Shown here: positions 22,189 through 32,359 of the stretch, piece after piece
How positions within the stretch are numbered: position 1 is the stretch's first letter
Layout of the letters: every line of letters starts with the position of its first letter
Origin: Aristolochia californica
Taxonomy: Eukaryota > Streptophyta > Magnoliopsida > Piperales > Aristolochiaceae
NCBI GenBank assembly: GCA_029961685.1
Contig: JARWKL010000011.1
Coordinates: 4,094,501 to 4,158,500 of the forward strand
DNA length: 64,000 bases
Reading direction: 5' to 3'
Translations under genes and position numbers: made by a program
The notes under the pieces: generated by a model
What the model saw: the letters and a program-made list of their open reading frames with translations, nothing else
What the model was told of the DNA's origin: nothing
Database searches by the model: none

Positions 22189-23250
22189 ATGGCTTCCACA
22201 AGTGGAGAAGATGCTTCAAGAGGCAAAGATCAAGTAAGTGATGTTAACTTTCGTTTTTCTACTCTTGAACATCGGTTGGACAGTGTTGAGAACCTTTGTA
22301 CGAATTGGGAGGAATTCGTTCAAAAGACTATTGAGGAGCATCAGCCAACTCCGAATTGGCTGAGAGGATTTGAAGAGGACGTCCATTCGGCCATGGCTGT
22401 CATGAGGATGGAAATGGAACGATTGGGGAAGGATGTCAAAGATCTCTCGGGAGAGCTTGGGGCAAGACTCACTTTGTGCGAACGAGCCTTAGCAAATGGA
22501 GGGGCTGTTCACACACAAGCGAAGATCAAGGTGCCCGAGCCGAAGTCTTTCAATGGAAGAAGAGCGCGAAGGTCATAGATAATTTTCTATGGCAAGTGGA
22601 GCAATACTTCCATGCAAGCAAGCTCACCGATGAGCAAGCTAAGGTTAGTACGGCTGCCATGTTCCTATCCGATGATGCGATTCTTTGGTGGAGAAGACGC
22701 ATGGGAGATGAGCAAGAGGGAGAGGACTCCGTCCACACTTGGGAGGATTTCAAGAGGGAGTTGCGGAGGCAGTTCTTTCTGGAGGATGTCGAGTACCAAG
22801 CAAGGAAGGAACTACGTGCATTGACGCAAAAATGTACAATTAAAGAGTATGTACAATCCTTCACTTCTCTTATGCTTTGTATCTCCAACATGACGGATGA
22901 GGACCGTCTCTTCTCCTTTCTTGCTGGCCTTCGTCCATGGGCTGAGCAAGAATTGAGAAGGAGGGAGGTAAAGACACTAGTTTCAGCGTTATCTACGGCT
23001 GAAAAGTTAACCGAATACGAGAGGAGGAATGATTCGGTTAACAAGGTGTCCAAGGAAAATAATGGTAAAACAACTTTTAAGAAGAAGGAGAAAGGGGAGA
23101 AGAAGCCATGGGTAAAGGATACCAAGGCTAGGCCGGAAGAAAAGAAGAGAGGGGACAAACAGAGGAAGAAGGTAAATTGTTTCATTTGTGAGGGAGAGCA
23201 CTATGCGAGGGATTGTCCTAAAAAGAGACTCCTCAACGCTACTCAAACAG
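22189..23250 (+). pseudogene. Chromovirus gag (capsid and zinc knuckle)
   Basis: From ATG 22189 the frame encodes a coiled N-terminal part (about residues 15-100), then 'VPEPKSFNG', the usual start of the capsid domain. There it shifts frame near 22560 and continues in another frame through the gypsy gag domain ('FLSDDAILWWRRRM', 'WEDFKRELRRQFF', 'FLAGLRPWAEQELRR'). A zinc knuckle at about 23178-23216 (CFICEGEHYARDC) has the CX2CX3HX4C spacing. Gag would form the particle that packages element RNA. The frame change means no single intact protein. Confidence 0.88.
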
Positions 23251-26200
23251 AAATGGACAATGGAGGAATTGAGCCTAGGATGGGTTCTCTAACCCTTCTC
23301 AATGCTGCTGTCCGTTTCAAGGAGGAGAAGGCTGCTCCACTTCCGGTAAGACCCTCAAGAGAACTTCTTTTTATTTCTCTCACACTTGCTGGACACACTG
23401 TTAAGGCAATGGTGGACACGGGTGCTACCCACAACTTCCTTTCGGAGGAGGAGGCTAGGCGCCTAAGAATACGAGGAGAGAAAGATGGAAGCAAGATGAA
23501 GGCGGTAAATTCTGCTGCTCGTGAAGTCCAAGGCGTTGCCAGGAATGTACCGGTGGTGATAGGCAAGTGGGTTGGATTTCAGAACTTTACCATTGTTAGC
23601 ATGGACGATTTCAAGGTAATTTTGGGAATGGAGTTCTTCAAGGTTTGTAAGGCATTTATAATGCCACATGTGGGGGTAGTGGGAATTATGGACGAGCAAA
23701 GTCCTTTACAATTTCTGAAGTTGAGACCAAAGATGTAACAAACAAGGATTTAATGCTATCAGCCCTCCAGCTTAAGAAAGGTCTTAAGCAGGGCTGTTCT
23801 ACTTACATTGCTTCTCTTTGTGCTATGGAACAGAATGAGGCATTGCCTACCCCTAAGGAGATACAAACCGTTTTGCATGAGTATGGAGACATCATGCCGG
23901 AGCAACTTCCAGCGAGGTTACCACCAAGAAGAGGGGTAGACCATCGCATAGAGCTTGAGCCCGGAGCAAGGAAGCCAGCACAAGCACCATATCGGATGGC
24001 GCCCAAAGAGTTGGATGAATTACGGAGACAACACAGTGAGCTGCTGGATTCTGGGTTCATAAAGCCAAGCAAAGCACCTTATGGGGCCCCTATACTATTT
24101 CAGACAAAGAAAGATGGAAGTATGAGACTATGCATCGACTATAGGGCGCTCAACAAGGTAACCATAAAAAACAAGTACCCTATTCCTCTTATTGCTGATC
24201 TCTTTGATCAATTGAAGGAGGCTAGAGTTTTCTCCAAGCTGGATTTGAGAAGTGGTTACTACCAAGTTCGAATTGCGGAAGGAGACGAGGGGAAGACTAC
24301 TTGTGTAACGAGATATGGGGCTTACGAGTTCATGGTTATGCCCTTTGGCCTAACCAATGCACCAGCAACTTTCTGCACTCTCATGAATGAGGTATTTTCC
24401 GAGTACTTAGACAAATTTGTCGTTGTGTATTTGGATGATATTGTGGTGTATAGCAAGAGTATGGAAGAGCACAAAGAACATCTTTGAAAAGTGTTCAAGA
24501 AATTGAGACACAATCAGCTATATGTCAAGAAGGAGAAGTGCTCATTTGGGTTGCAAGAGGTGTCCTTTCTTGGACATTGGATAGGGGAAGGACGGATATG
24601 GATGGACAGCAAGAAGGTGGAGGCTGTGCGTGATTGGTCAATCCCTACCAAGGTGCGTGAGCTTAGAAGTTTTCTTGGCTTGGCAAACTATTATAGGAGG
24701 TTTATCAAGGGTTTCTCAGCTATAGCAGCCCCCTTGACCGATCTCCTAAAGAAGGACCAAAAATGGCAATGGACGGACTCATGCCAAGGAGCATTCCAGC
24801 GGCTGAAGGATACCATGATGGTTGAACCGGTGCTTCACCTTGCTGATTTCAGCAAGCCATTTGAGGTACATACCGATGCCTCAAATTATGCCATTGGGGG
24901 TGTGCTTGAACAAGAAGGACACCCAGTCGCTTATGAGAGTAGGAAGCTCAATGAAACTGAGCAACGGTACACTGTACAAGAAAGAGAAATGACGGCGGTA
25001 GTGCATTGTTTACGTCTTTGGAGGCACTATCTCTTAGGCTCCAAATTTATTGTAAAAACTGACAATGTTGCTTCTAGTTACTTTCTTACACAGAAAAGGC
25101 TCAGTCCAAAACAGGCCCGGTGGCAAGATTTCTTGGCCGAGTTTGATTTTGAGATGATGTACAAGGCGGGGAAGTCAAATGGTGCTGCGGACGCACTGAG
25201 CAGGAAGGTGGATACACCTATCTCTTACGAGGAAGAGACCAGCCAGAGCTTGGCGCACATGGCGCAAGAAGGACCAGCACCTTACACGCATGCGGCAAAG
25301 GAGAAGACGCATGCGGCTGAATCCCCGCATACCGCAGCAGACGGCACTTGCTTCACGCGCACCACGCGCGGTGCGGTAGCATCAATATACGAAGAGGTGC
25401 GCGGCGCAAGCATAGGCGCAGGAGATAGGCGCTTTGCGCAAGGCAAGCGCGCGCGCATGGAGGACCATCTTGGCGCAAAAACAGAAAATGGAACTTTGCG
25501 ACTACAAGCCTTAGCAGCAATTACACAAGTTGGTACGGAGTTGCTAGACAAGATTCGCATTGGAATTCGCCAAGATACCCAAGCTTACAGCATTGTACAA
25601 GCTGCTGCCTTGGGAGAGACGAGAAGATTCTGGCTTGACGACGGATTGCTCAAGACCAAAGGTAATCGACTTTATGTGCCTAAGTTCGATAACCTAAGGC
25701 GTGACCTCTTGAGGGAATGCCATGATACCTTGTGGGCAGGACATCCAGGTCAAAGAAGGACATTGGCCTTGTTGTCTGGCCAGTATTATTGGCCAGACAT
25801 GGAGAATGATGTGGAGGAATTTGTGCGCACGTGTCTTATCTGTCAACAAGATAAGATCGAACAACGCAAGCCTAGGGGTTTGCTACAGCCCTTACCTATT
25901 CCAAAGTGGCCGTGGGAGTCTATTTCGATGGACTTCATCTCTGGATTACGTAAGAAAGATGGGCTGGCGTCTATCATGGTGGTGGTAGACAGATTTACGA
26001 AGTATGGAACATTCGTAGCAGTGCCGAGTGATTGTACAGCAGACGGAGCAGCTAGAGCATTCATGGCACATGTGGTGAAGCATTGGGGATTGCCCACAAC
26101 GATCATCAGTGATCGTGACCCCAGATTCACAGGAAAATTCTGGACCGAGTTATTCAAACTAATGGGAACATCTCTAAATTTTTCCACTAGTTTTCATCCT

Positions 26201-26980
26201 CAAAGTGACGGGCAAACTGAGCGGGTAAATGCTTTGTTAGAACAATACTTACGCCACTTTGTTGCAGCAAATCAGAAAAACTGGCCAGACTTGTTAGACG
26301 TGGCCCAGTTTTCATACAATTTGCAGAAATCGGAATCAACCGGGCATAGTCCTTTCGAGTTGGCGACAGGACGACAGCTTTTGGCTCCCACGGGTCTCTT
26401 TCCAGACACTTCACGGAAAAGTCCAGCAGCTCATCAGCTGGCGAAGAGGTGGAAAGAGAAAACGGAGCTGGCACGGGTCTTATTGCATAAAGTAGCCAAA
26501 AAGATGAAGAAACATACTGATTTGAAGAGGAGGGAGTCTTCTTTCAATATCGGTGACCAGGTCCTTCTCAAACTCAGACCTGAGCAATTTCGTCACCTTA
26601 GAAGCAGGAACAAAAGTCTTTTGAAGAAATATGAAGGACCCTTTCCTATCATTGAACGTGTGGGCAACCTCGCCTACAAATTGTAGCTGCCAAAAAGGTT
26701 TAAGTTCCACAATGTTTTTCATGTATCGAACCTTAAACCCTATTTTGAAAACCCGGACCCAGACAGAGTAGTTGACCCAAGAGCTCCCATGGATATATCT
26801 ACTACCTTCGACAATAGGGTAGAGTATATAATTGCAGACCGAGAGGTGCGCCAAAGGGGCAAGCCCCGGAGGACGCAATACTTGGTCAAGTGGCAAGGTC
26901 AACCGGAAAGTGAGGCAACATGGCAAGACGCTACCGAGTTATGGCAGTTCGAAAAGGAGGTAACCGTCTATCGCCAGGGG
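23251..26980 (+). pseudogene. Chromovirus pol with chromodomain
   Basis: Domains in order: aspartic protease (MVDTGATHNF, about 23408); reverse transcriptase from about 23950 ('[18 protein letters not shown]', '[10 protein letters not shown]' with the catalytic YLDD); RNase H ([13 protein letters not shown], about 24868); a roughly 100-residue Ala/Thr/His-rich linker (25215-25560); integrase with zinc-binding region ('HPGQRRT', 'CLICQQDK') and catalytic D, D and E in 'SMDFISGL', 'SDRDPRFTG' and 'SDGQTERVN'; and a chromodomain at about 26817-26960 ('VEYIIADREVRQRGK', 'YLVKWQGQPESEATW'). Frame changes near 23700 and stops at 24485-24487 and 26684-26686 break it. The chromodomain marks the chromovirus clade and is thought to guide integration to chromatin. 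The sublineage is not assigned. Confidence 0.92.
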
Positions 26981-27018
26981 TTGCAGACGAGGGCGTCTGC
27001 CTTATGGCGGTGGGAGTA

Positions 27019-28278
27019 TGAGACGGAGGATGAAGCCATGGTGTGGCCAAACACCAAGGTGGAAGACTGTGCAAGTCCAGTGCACAGCAATAGAAGCAAT
27101 GGCCAAGGCCAAGTGCAATGGCACGGCCCAGAGGGGCGCACACATATGGCTGGCCCAGCATCAACTTCAGCAAAAGAAGACACACTTGAGCTTGCCAAAC
27201 GGATGGCCAAGCAACAAGGTGCACAACAACCCCAACAGCCAACTCAGACACAAGGCAGCACGCCAGCAGACACTTCTGGTGGGGCGAAATGGGGTTGGGC
27301 GCAACCAGGAATCCTGGCGGGGCGAAATGGGGTTGCTGGCGCCCAACCAGGACTCCAGGCAGGGCGAAATGGGGTTTCCTCAGGACGCCAGGCGCAGGCG
27401 CGCACGCGGTAGGACTCCAGGCACAGGCGCCCTCGCGCGCAGGACTCCAGGCGCAGGCGCCCGCGGGCGAAATGGGGTTTCCGCCAGGCACCAGGCGCCC
27501 CGCGCGAAATGGGGTTTCCTGAGGCGCCAGGCGCCAGGCGCCCGCGGGCGAAATGGGGTTTCCGCCAGGCGCCAGGCGCCCCAGGCGAAATGGGGTTTCC
27601 TGGGCGCCAGCGTCAAGGGGCGCCCTGGTCAGGCTAGCGCCCGCCAGACCAGGGCGCCTGGCGACCTGGTTGCCAGGAAACCCCATTTCACGCGGGGCGC
27701 CTGGCGCCCAGGAAACCCCATTTCGCTCGGGGTGCCTGGCGCCTGGCGGAAACCCCATTTCGCCCGCGGGCGCCTCAGGAAACCCCATTTCGCGCGGGGC
27801 GCCTGGCGTCTGGCGGAAACCCCATTTCGCCCGCGGGCACCTGCGCCTGGAGTCCTGTGCGCGCGGGCGCCTGTGCCTGGAGTCCTGTCGCGTGCGCGCC
27901 TGCGCCTGGCGTCCTGAGGAAACCCCATTTCGCCCTGCCTGGAGTCCTGGTTGGGCGCCAGCAACCCCATTTCGCCCCGCCAGGATTCCTGGTTGCGCCC
28001 AACCCCATTTCGCCCCGCCAGAAGTGTCTGCTGGCGTGCTGCCTTGTGTCTGAGCTGGCTGTTGGGGTTGTTGTGCACCTTGTTGCTTGGCCATCCGTTT
28101 GGCAAGCTCAAGTGTGTCTTCTTTTGCTGAAGTTGATGCTGGGCCAGCCATATGTGTGCGCCCCTCTGGGCCGTGCCATTGCACTTGGCCGTGGCCATTG
28201 CTTCTATTGCTGTGCACTGGACTTGCACAGTCTTCCACCTTGGTGTTTGGCCACACCATGGCTTCATCCTCCGTCTCA
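27019..28278. repeat. Palindromic 3' LTR remnant
   Basis: 27019 to about 27605 reads as the first half of the LTR (start TGAGACGG through the GCGAAATGGGGTT array). From about 27611 to 28278 the same LTR half is present in inverted orientation, ending CCTCCGTCTCA. The R and U5 portions, including the TATA and primer-side end, are missing. The arms carry about seven forward and eight inverted copies of the array motif, against five in the 5' LTR, so the array has also expanded. Long reading frames through the arms are by-products of the GC-rich repeats. Confidence 0.92.
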
Positions 28279-28283
28279 ATAAG
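28279..28283. other. Right 5-bp target site duplication of the chromovirus
   Basis: ATAAG, identical to 21188-21192, directly after the inverted LTR end. Confidence 0.92.
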
Positions 28284-29960
28284 TCCCAAATGGTAGATTT
28301 TTTGAAAAAATACTCGATTGAAAGACATGTTAAGTATAAGACATTAAGGTCTAGTAGTTGTGATTATAAAATTGAATGGATGTCCTGAGAGTGTTTCTGC
28401 ATCATGTGATCAAAGGATTCGTCAATTTAAGATAAGAAAGTATGGTGGAGATCACACTTGTGTTAATAGTATTATTCGTGAAGATAATCCAGTGTGTACA
28501 TCATCTTTCATTTGTAAAGTCATTATGCCAACAGTGAGGACGAATTTTACTTTGAGTCCTAATGATATATAGCAGATCATGAAAGATAAGTATCATATCT
28601 CTGTCGAGTATGCGAAAGCATGGAGAGCAAAATGCAAGGCTATAAAAGCAATTTATGGTGATTGGGATGAATCTTATAATCTTTTGCCACGGTTTTTAGA
28701 TGCAATAAAAGAGGCGAATCCAGCTAATGAATTTATACTGTTTTGTGAAGAATTTGGCCATGAAAGGATGTTTAAGTGTGTTTTTTGGGCATTTGGGTCT
28801 AGACCCCTTATTAGTGTTGATGGAACACATTTATATGGGAAGTATCCTCATTGTCTGTTAATTGCTACTACTCTTGATGGGAACAATGGTCTTTTTCCTC
28901 TAGCTTTTGCTATTGTTGAATCAGAAAATCAAAAAAGTTGGGAATGGTTTTTAGCTTGTCTAGATCGTTTTGTTATTAAAGGAAAAAAACCATTTACTCT
29001 GATCTCAGATCGTCAAAAGGGTTTATTAATGGCGGTCCAGAGAAATTTTTTACCTTCAGAATGTTTTCATCGTTTTTGTGTGCATCATTTAGTTGCCAAT
29101 TTCAAGAAGACATTAAAAAATGATACATTGAATGCTCTCATATGGTCTGCAGCAAGGAAGACAAATATTATTGAATTTGATCGTACGATGGAGTTGATTG
29201 AGCAACAAAGTGAGAGAGCAAAAGAATTATTGACAGAAGGACCATTGAGACCTGAGTTTTGGTCATTGGGACACGATGACAATGTTCGCTTTGGTGTGTT
29301 GACTACCAATATGTCTGAGAGCTTTAATAATGTTCTAAGAGGTGCTAGAAGGCTTCCAATTCAAGCATTGGTGGCAGCAACTTTTCATAGATTGAATAAA
29401 TATTTTGTGGAAAGACATGAATTTGCAAGAAAGATGACATCATTTTGTACTCCCTCTATTGATGTTTCTCTGAAAAATAAGAGGGATAAAGCAAGAGCAT
29501 GTCGTGTACATTAGTATACGAATAATATGTACGAAATTTCTATGGATGATGGAAGGTTGTATCAGGTTGATTTGGTGAATATGACATGTACGTGCAACCA
29601 TTTTCAAATGGAACAAATTCCTTGTACCCATGCCATTGCAGTGTGTGCAAATATCAATTATGATTTCAATCAATTGTGTAGTTGTTGGTATACAACAGAG
29701 ACATAGAGGAACATATGCAATTGGATTCTATCCTCATAAAGATAAACTTTATTGGCCTAATACGGGTGTTCGAGTTGTTCCACCAATTGCAAGGAAGCAA
29801 CCAGGTCGTCCACGTTCAATTCGTATACGTACAAAAATGGATAAAGGAGAACGTGGTACCTATTTTTTTGGTACATGTAAACAATCGGGGCATAACTCTA
29901 GAAAATGTCGAAACCCGCCAGTTAATGCTCGCCCCGATAAACACTCCAGGAAGTAGCAAT
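28284..29960 (+). pseudogene. MULE transposase, MuDR, DDE and SWIM regions
   Basis: Continues the MuDR N-terminal domain ('QMVDFLKKYSIERHVKYK', then 'CPESVSASCD' in a shifted frame near 28375). After a stop at about 28570 the catalytic domain runs 28579..29514. The first Asp is in 'SVDGTHLYGKY', the second in 'LISDRQKGLL', followed by the CXXH-type 'CFHRFCVHHLVANF', and the Glu is in 'NMSESFNNVLRGARR'. After another stop at 29512 comes a SWIM zinc finger (CTCNHFQMEQIPCTHA, about 29588) and a C-terminal knuckle-like 'CKQSGHNSRKC' whose first Cys seems lost. This is the enzyme that cuts and joins MULE ends in the nucleus. Stops, a frameshift and the chromovirus make it inactive here. Confidence 0.92.
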
Positions 29961-30637
29961 CCAAGGTGAACATTTACATTACTCATGAAATTTAAGTATT
30001 ACTATTGATAGCTGTCGTTTATATTGTGGTATTCTATATTTATTAATCAGTCATTTTAAAATTTTATATTTTGTAGCCATTCTTAGTGGGTGGAAGTTGT
30101 GGTTAGTGCCCATTTGGTAACCCTCGTTTGAAGATGAGGGCACGTCAGTGGTTGAGTTTCCTGATGATTCACCATTCGTGTAAAGACTAGTAATAATTCT
30201 ATCGTTTCCATTGTATTTTTTGTTTCATTTCAATATATAGAGTACTTAGTTGAATGCATTAAGGTTTATTTTTCCTCGTTTCATGTAGGTTCAAGATTTG
30301 ATCTTCCCATCTTGAAATAATCAATCAAAAACTTGGATGGGTCCTCCAGATTTGTTTGTAGAACTTGTCCAGCAGGTAAGAACTTGTCAACTTTTGAGAT
30401 AATTCACTTTTAAACAGCTACATCCAATGTCTTTTCAAATCAGGTCAAGCTGCTTCTTGAAATGCTTATAAAGAAATGTGGTCTTAATGCTTGTAAGGTT
30501 TGTCTTGTTTCAGGAAATGTTATCAACCCTTTTGGTTTCTATTGTAATTATAGGTCCAAACTATTTAATTTTCCATGTTGGAACTAACTTGTCCTTTTAT
30601 CCTTGTCTGTGTCTTTTGGCTTTTATTATTTACATAG
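29961..30637 (+). other. MULE interior between transposase and deacetylase fragment
   Basis: No gene recognised with confidence. Around 30338-30376 an exon-like 'GPPDLFVELVQQ' ends at a GTAAGA donor. After an AG near 30444, 'VKLLLEMLIKKCGLNACK' follows and ends at another GT. The two could be exons of a third captured gene or of the upstream part of the deacetylase locus. I do not recognise them. Confidence 0.4.
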
Positions 30638-31418
30638 GCATCCATTTGATTTCACGAAATGGGGTCGCATATGTCAATTTCTCATGGAATATGGTGTCTT
30701 CGACAAGAAGAAGATAGTGGAACCAGTAGAAGCTTTAGAGGAGGAGGATCTTCTAGTGGTAACTACAATACGTACTGACCTTTTGGGCCACTGGGTGTAG
30801 GATTGCACATGTTTACTTTTGGATATGTTGATATGGATTTGTTCAATCAATTCAAAGTTGCATCACTTTAAGCTTACTGCAAAATTAGAAAAGGCCGCCT
30901 GCTTTCTTACCTCATATTATGGTTGTGAATATTACTCCCTTGATCTGTAAAGTACTTTTGAATAATGCTAGCTTTTGAATAATGCTAGCTTTTGTACCTT
31001 TTGTTTTAATTTTGGTGAATATGCCATGAATGATCTGAGAGAAGGTTACTATAATAGGTTTGTAGATATAAGAGACTAGGATTACTATTTGGAAGCTTGA
31101 TCAGATGACTTAGAACTCTTTTAATATTATTTAACATGCTCAGTTTGTTGTTGAGTTGTGTAAAATCATTTCATCCCTGCTCTTGTTGAATGCTGATCCA
31201 TTTTTCTATGGCTGCCCACATAGGAACGTGGGCAGCCATAAATGCTGGTGGAGGGTTTCATCACTTCTCTGCAGAAAGGGGAGGATTTTGTGTATGCAGA
31301 TGTCTCACTCTGTTCGCCAAATTGTTTTTGTTGTATATGAATTATGCAGGGTGTTGATAATAGATCTTGATGCCCATCAAGGAGATGGGCATGAAAGGAA
31401 TTTCTCAAATGACAATTA
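30638..31418 (+). pseudogene. Captured class IV histone deacetylase (HDAC11/HDA2-like) gene fragment
   Basis: Three exon-like blocks keep intron boundaries. Block 1, 30638..30758, follows a TTTACATAG acceptor and ends at GTAACT; it encodes 'HPFDFTKWGRICQFL' and 'KIVEPVEALEEEDLLVV', the N-terminal signature of plant class IV deacetylases. Block 2, about 31227-31320, encodes 'WAAINAGGGFHHFSAERGGG', with the catalytic His-His pair, then shifts frame. Block 3, 31350 to about 31416, follows ATTATGCAG and encodes 'VLIIDLDAHQGDGHE' with the zinc-binding Asp and His. Exons between blocks 1 and 2 and everything after block 3 are missing. Functional relatives deacetylate acetyl-lysine; this fragment cannot. 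Retained introns mean capture was at the DNA level. It lies in the same orientation as the transposase. Confidence 0.87.
31207..31240. repeat. Perfect 13-bp hairpin at the deacetylase exon edge
   Basis: TATGGCTGCCCAC (31207-31219) and its exact complement GTGGGCAGCCATA (31228-31240) flank an 8-base loop. The right arm is deacetylase coding sequence (Trp-Ala-Ala-Ile); the left arm is an inverted copy of it. Confidence 0.95.
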
Positions 31419-31769
31419 AGTCTCAACATGCCGATGAGTTTTATTGCGATAACACTGTAAAAGGTGAATACTCTCTCTCCCTCTTTAACTTTTTTTGTAA
31501 TGAAAGTCGTGTTAGTTTCATGGTCCCTCACTTTCATGCCTCAATGTGCTTTTCCTTTTTCAGAACAGAGAAGGAAGAGTTGTTTCGACAAAGACCGATA
31601 TGTTTATCTAAATGAAGAAATTTCAGGCAAGGCCCTTTGTTATAATCAGACAAAAGAGTGGAATGAGAATTTTAATATTCTTTGATATTTTGATGTAAAA
31701 TTATTTATTAATATACGACTTTCCATTGATCATATTTAGAGCTTTCAAATTAAGAAAAAAAGATTGAAA
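31419..31769 (+). other. Unassigned MULE interior
   Basis: Exon-like 'ADEFYCDNTVKG' (about 31429-31465) ends at a GTGAAT donor. A second block after TTTTTCAG at 31556-31563 reads 'NREGRVVSTKTDMFI'. They could be further captured exons; no family is recognised. Confidence 0.35.
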
Positions 31770-31965
31770 ACTGTGTGCATATTGGTAATGGGTGGATAGA
31801 CTCAGAGACAGACCAGAATGGCTTTGTAGATTATGCACGGAGTCATGCAATGATATCAGATGAGAGTTACAAGGAGATTTTAATTTTTCTCTTATTGATG
31901 AAACTACTTGGCAGAAGGATGACTCTGATGATGAGGAAAAGGAGCATTATGATGATGAATGAGCT
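31770..31965 (+). pseudogene. Captured serine-carboxypeptidase-like fragment
   Basis: The block encodes 'VHIGNGWIDSETDQNGFVDY' followed by 'ARSHAMISDESYKEI'. This is the pattern of plant serine carboxypeptidase-like proteins ('GNAWID..T...G..DY.W.HA.ISD..Y..I'). After a one-base shift comes 'NFSLIDETTWQ' and an acidic tail. The catalytic Ser, Asp and His are outside the fragment, so it has no enzyme function. It lies in the same orientation as the transposase and deacetylase pieces and is probably a second captured host gene. Confidence 0.68.
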
Positions 31966-32359
31966 AGGTGTACCTTTGGCTGTTGAGACTTGAGATAACT
32001 TTTAAACTTGTTGAATGAATAATTTTATCTTGCTAAATAAATTTTATGTTGGGTTTGCTTTACAGCTTGAGTCTATTTGGTTCGTCCTCTATGAAGTTTG
32101 TTAGAAAAATTGGGTGTGTTATAACTTCGTGCAAGAAATGTAATTTGAGTCTTTTGAAACTATGTCAAATATGTTGGGACGCCATGGCTCCCATTAACAA
32201 TCTCTTGTACCTTGACTACAATTTAACATTTTTTGTTTCAATGTTTCTATCATATTTTTAAATATTCATATTTTTTTAGTTAATAAATATTTTAAATTAA
32301 TAATAAAAGGTGTTGTAAGATTTTTAATTAAATAATGTAATTTTTAATAATTTATTATT
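31966..32359. other. Unassigned MULE interior
   Basis: A 32030-32230 stretch has a TTTACAG acceptor-like site and moderately balanced composition, but its reading frames are broken and unrecognised. AT-rich sequence follows. Confidence 0.4.

Larger units (their letters stand above)
21193..28278 (+). mobile_element. Ty3/gypsy chromovirus with an abnormal palindromic 3' end, nested in the MULE
   Basis: A 7086-bp LTR retrotransposon inserted in the MULE transposase gene. It has a 968-bp 5' LTR (21193..22160), a primer site TGGTATCAGAGC at 22163, gag, protease, reverse transcriptase, RNase H, integrase and a chromodomain. At the right there is a 3' LTR start at 27019 that reads forward only to about 27605 and then switches to an inverted copy of the same LTR part, ending TCTCA at 28278. 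Both termini are therefore the LTR's left end (TGAGACGGAGG). The flanking 5-bp duplication ATAAG is perfect. Coding capacity is broken by at least two frame changes and two stops. Confidence 0.93.

Noticed and set aside
21193..28278. Integrated plant pararetrovirus
   Set aside because: An integrase with D, D, E residues, a chromodomain, LTRs and a target duplication are present and no movement protein was seen; this is a Ty3/gypsy chromovirus.
26931..28328. 465-codon open frame on the minus strand through the chromovirus right end
   Set aside because: It is made of GC-rich inverted LTR repeats read backward; the same peptide phrases appear in several frames and copies, so it is not a gene.
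28152..28388. Frame joining inverted LTR to transposase sequence as a new fusion gene
   Set aside because: It starts within the LTR array and stops after 78 codons; the transposase part is simply the original gene interrupted by the insertion.
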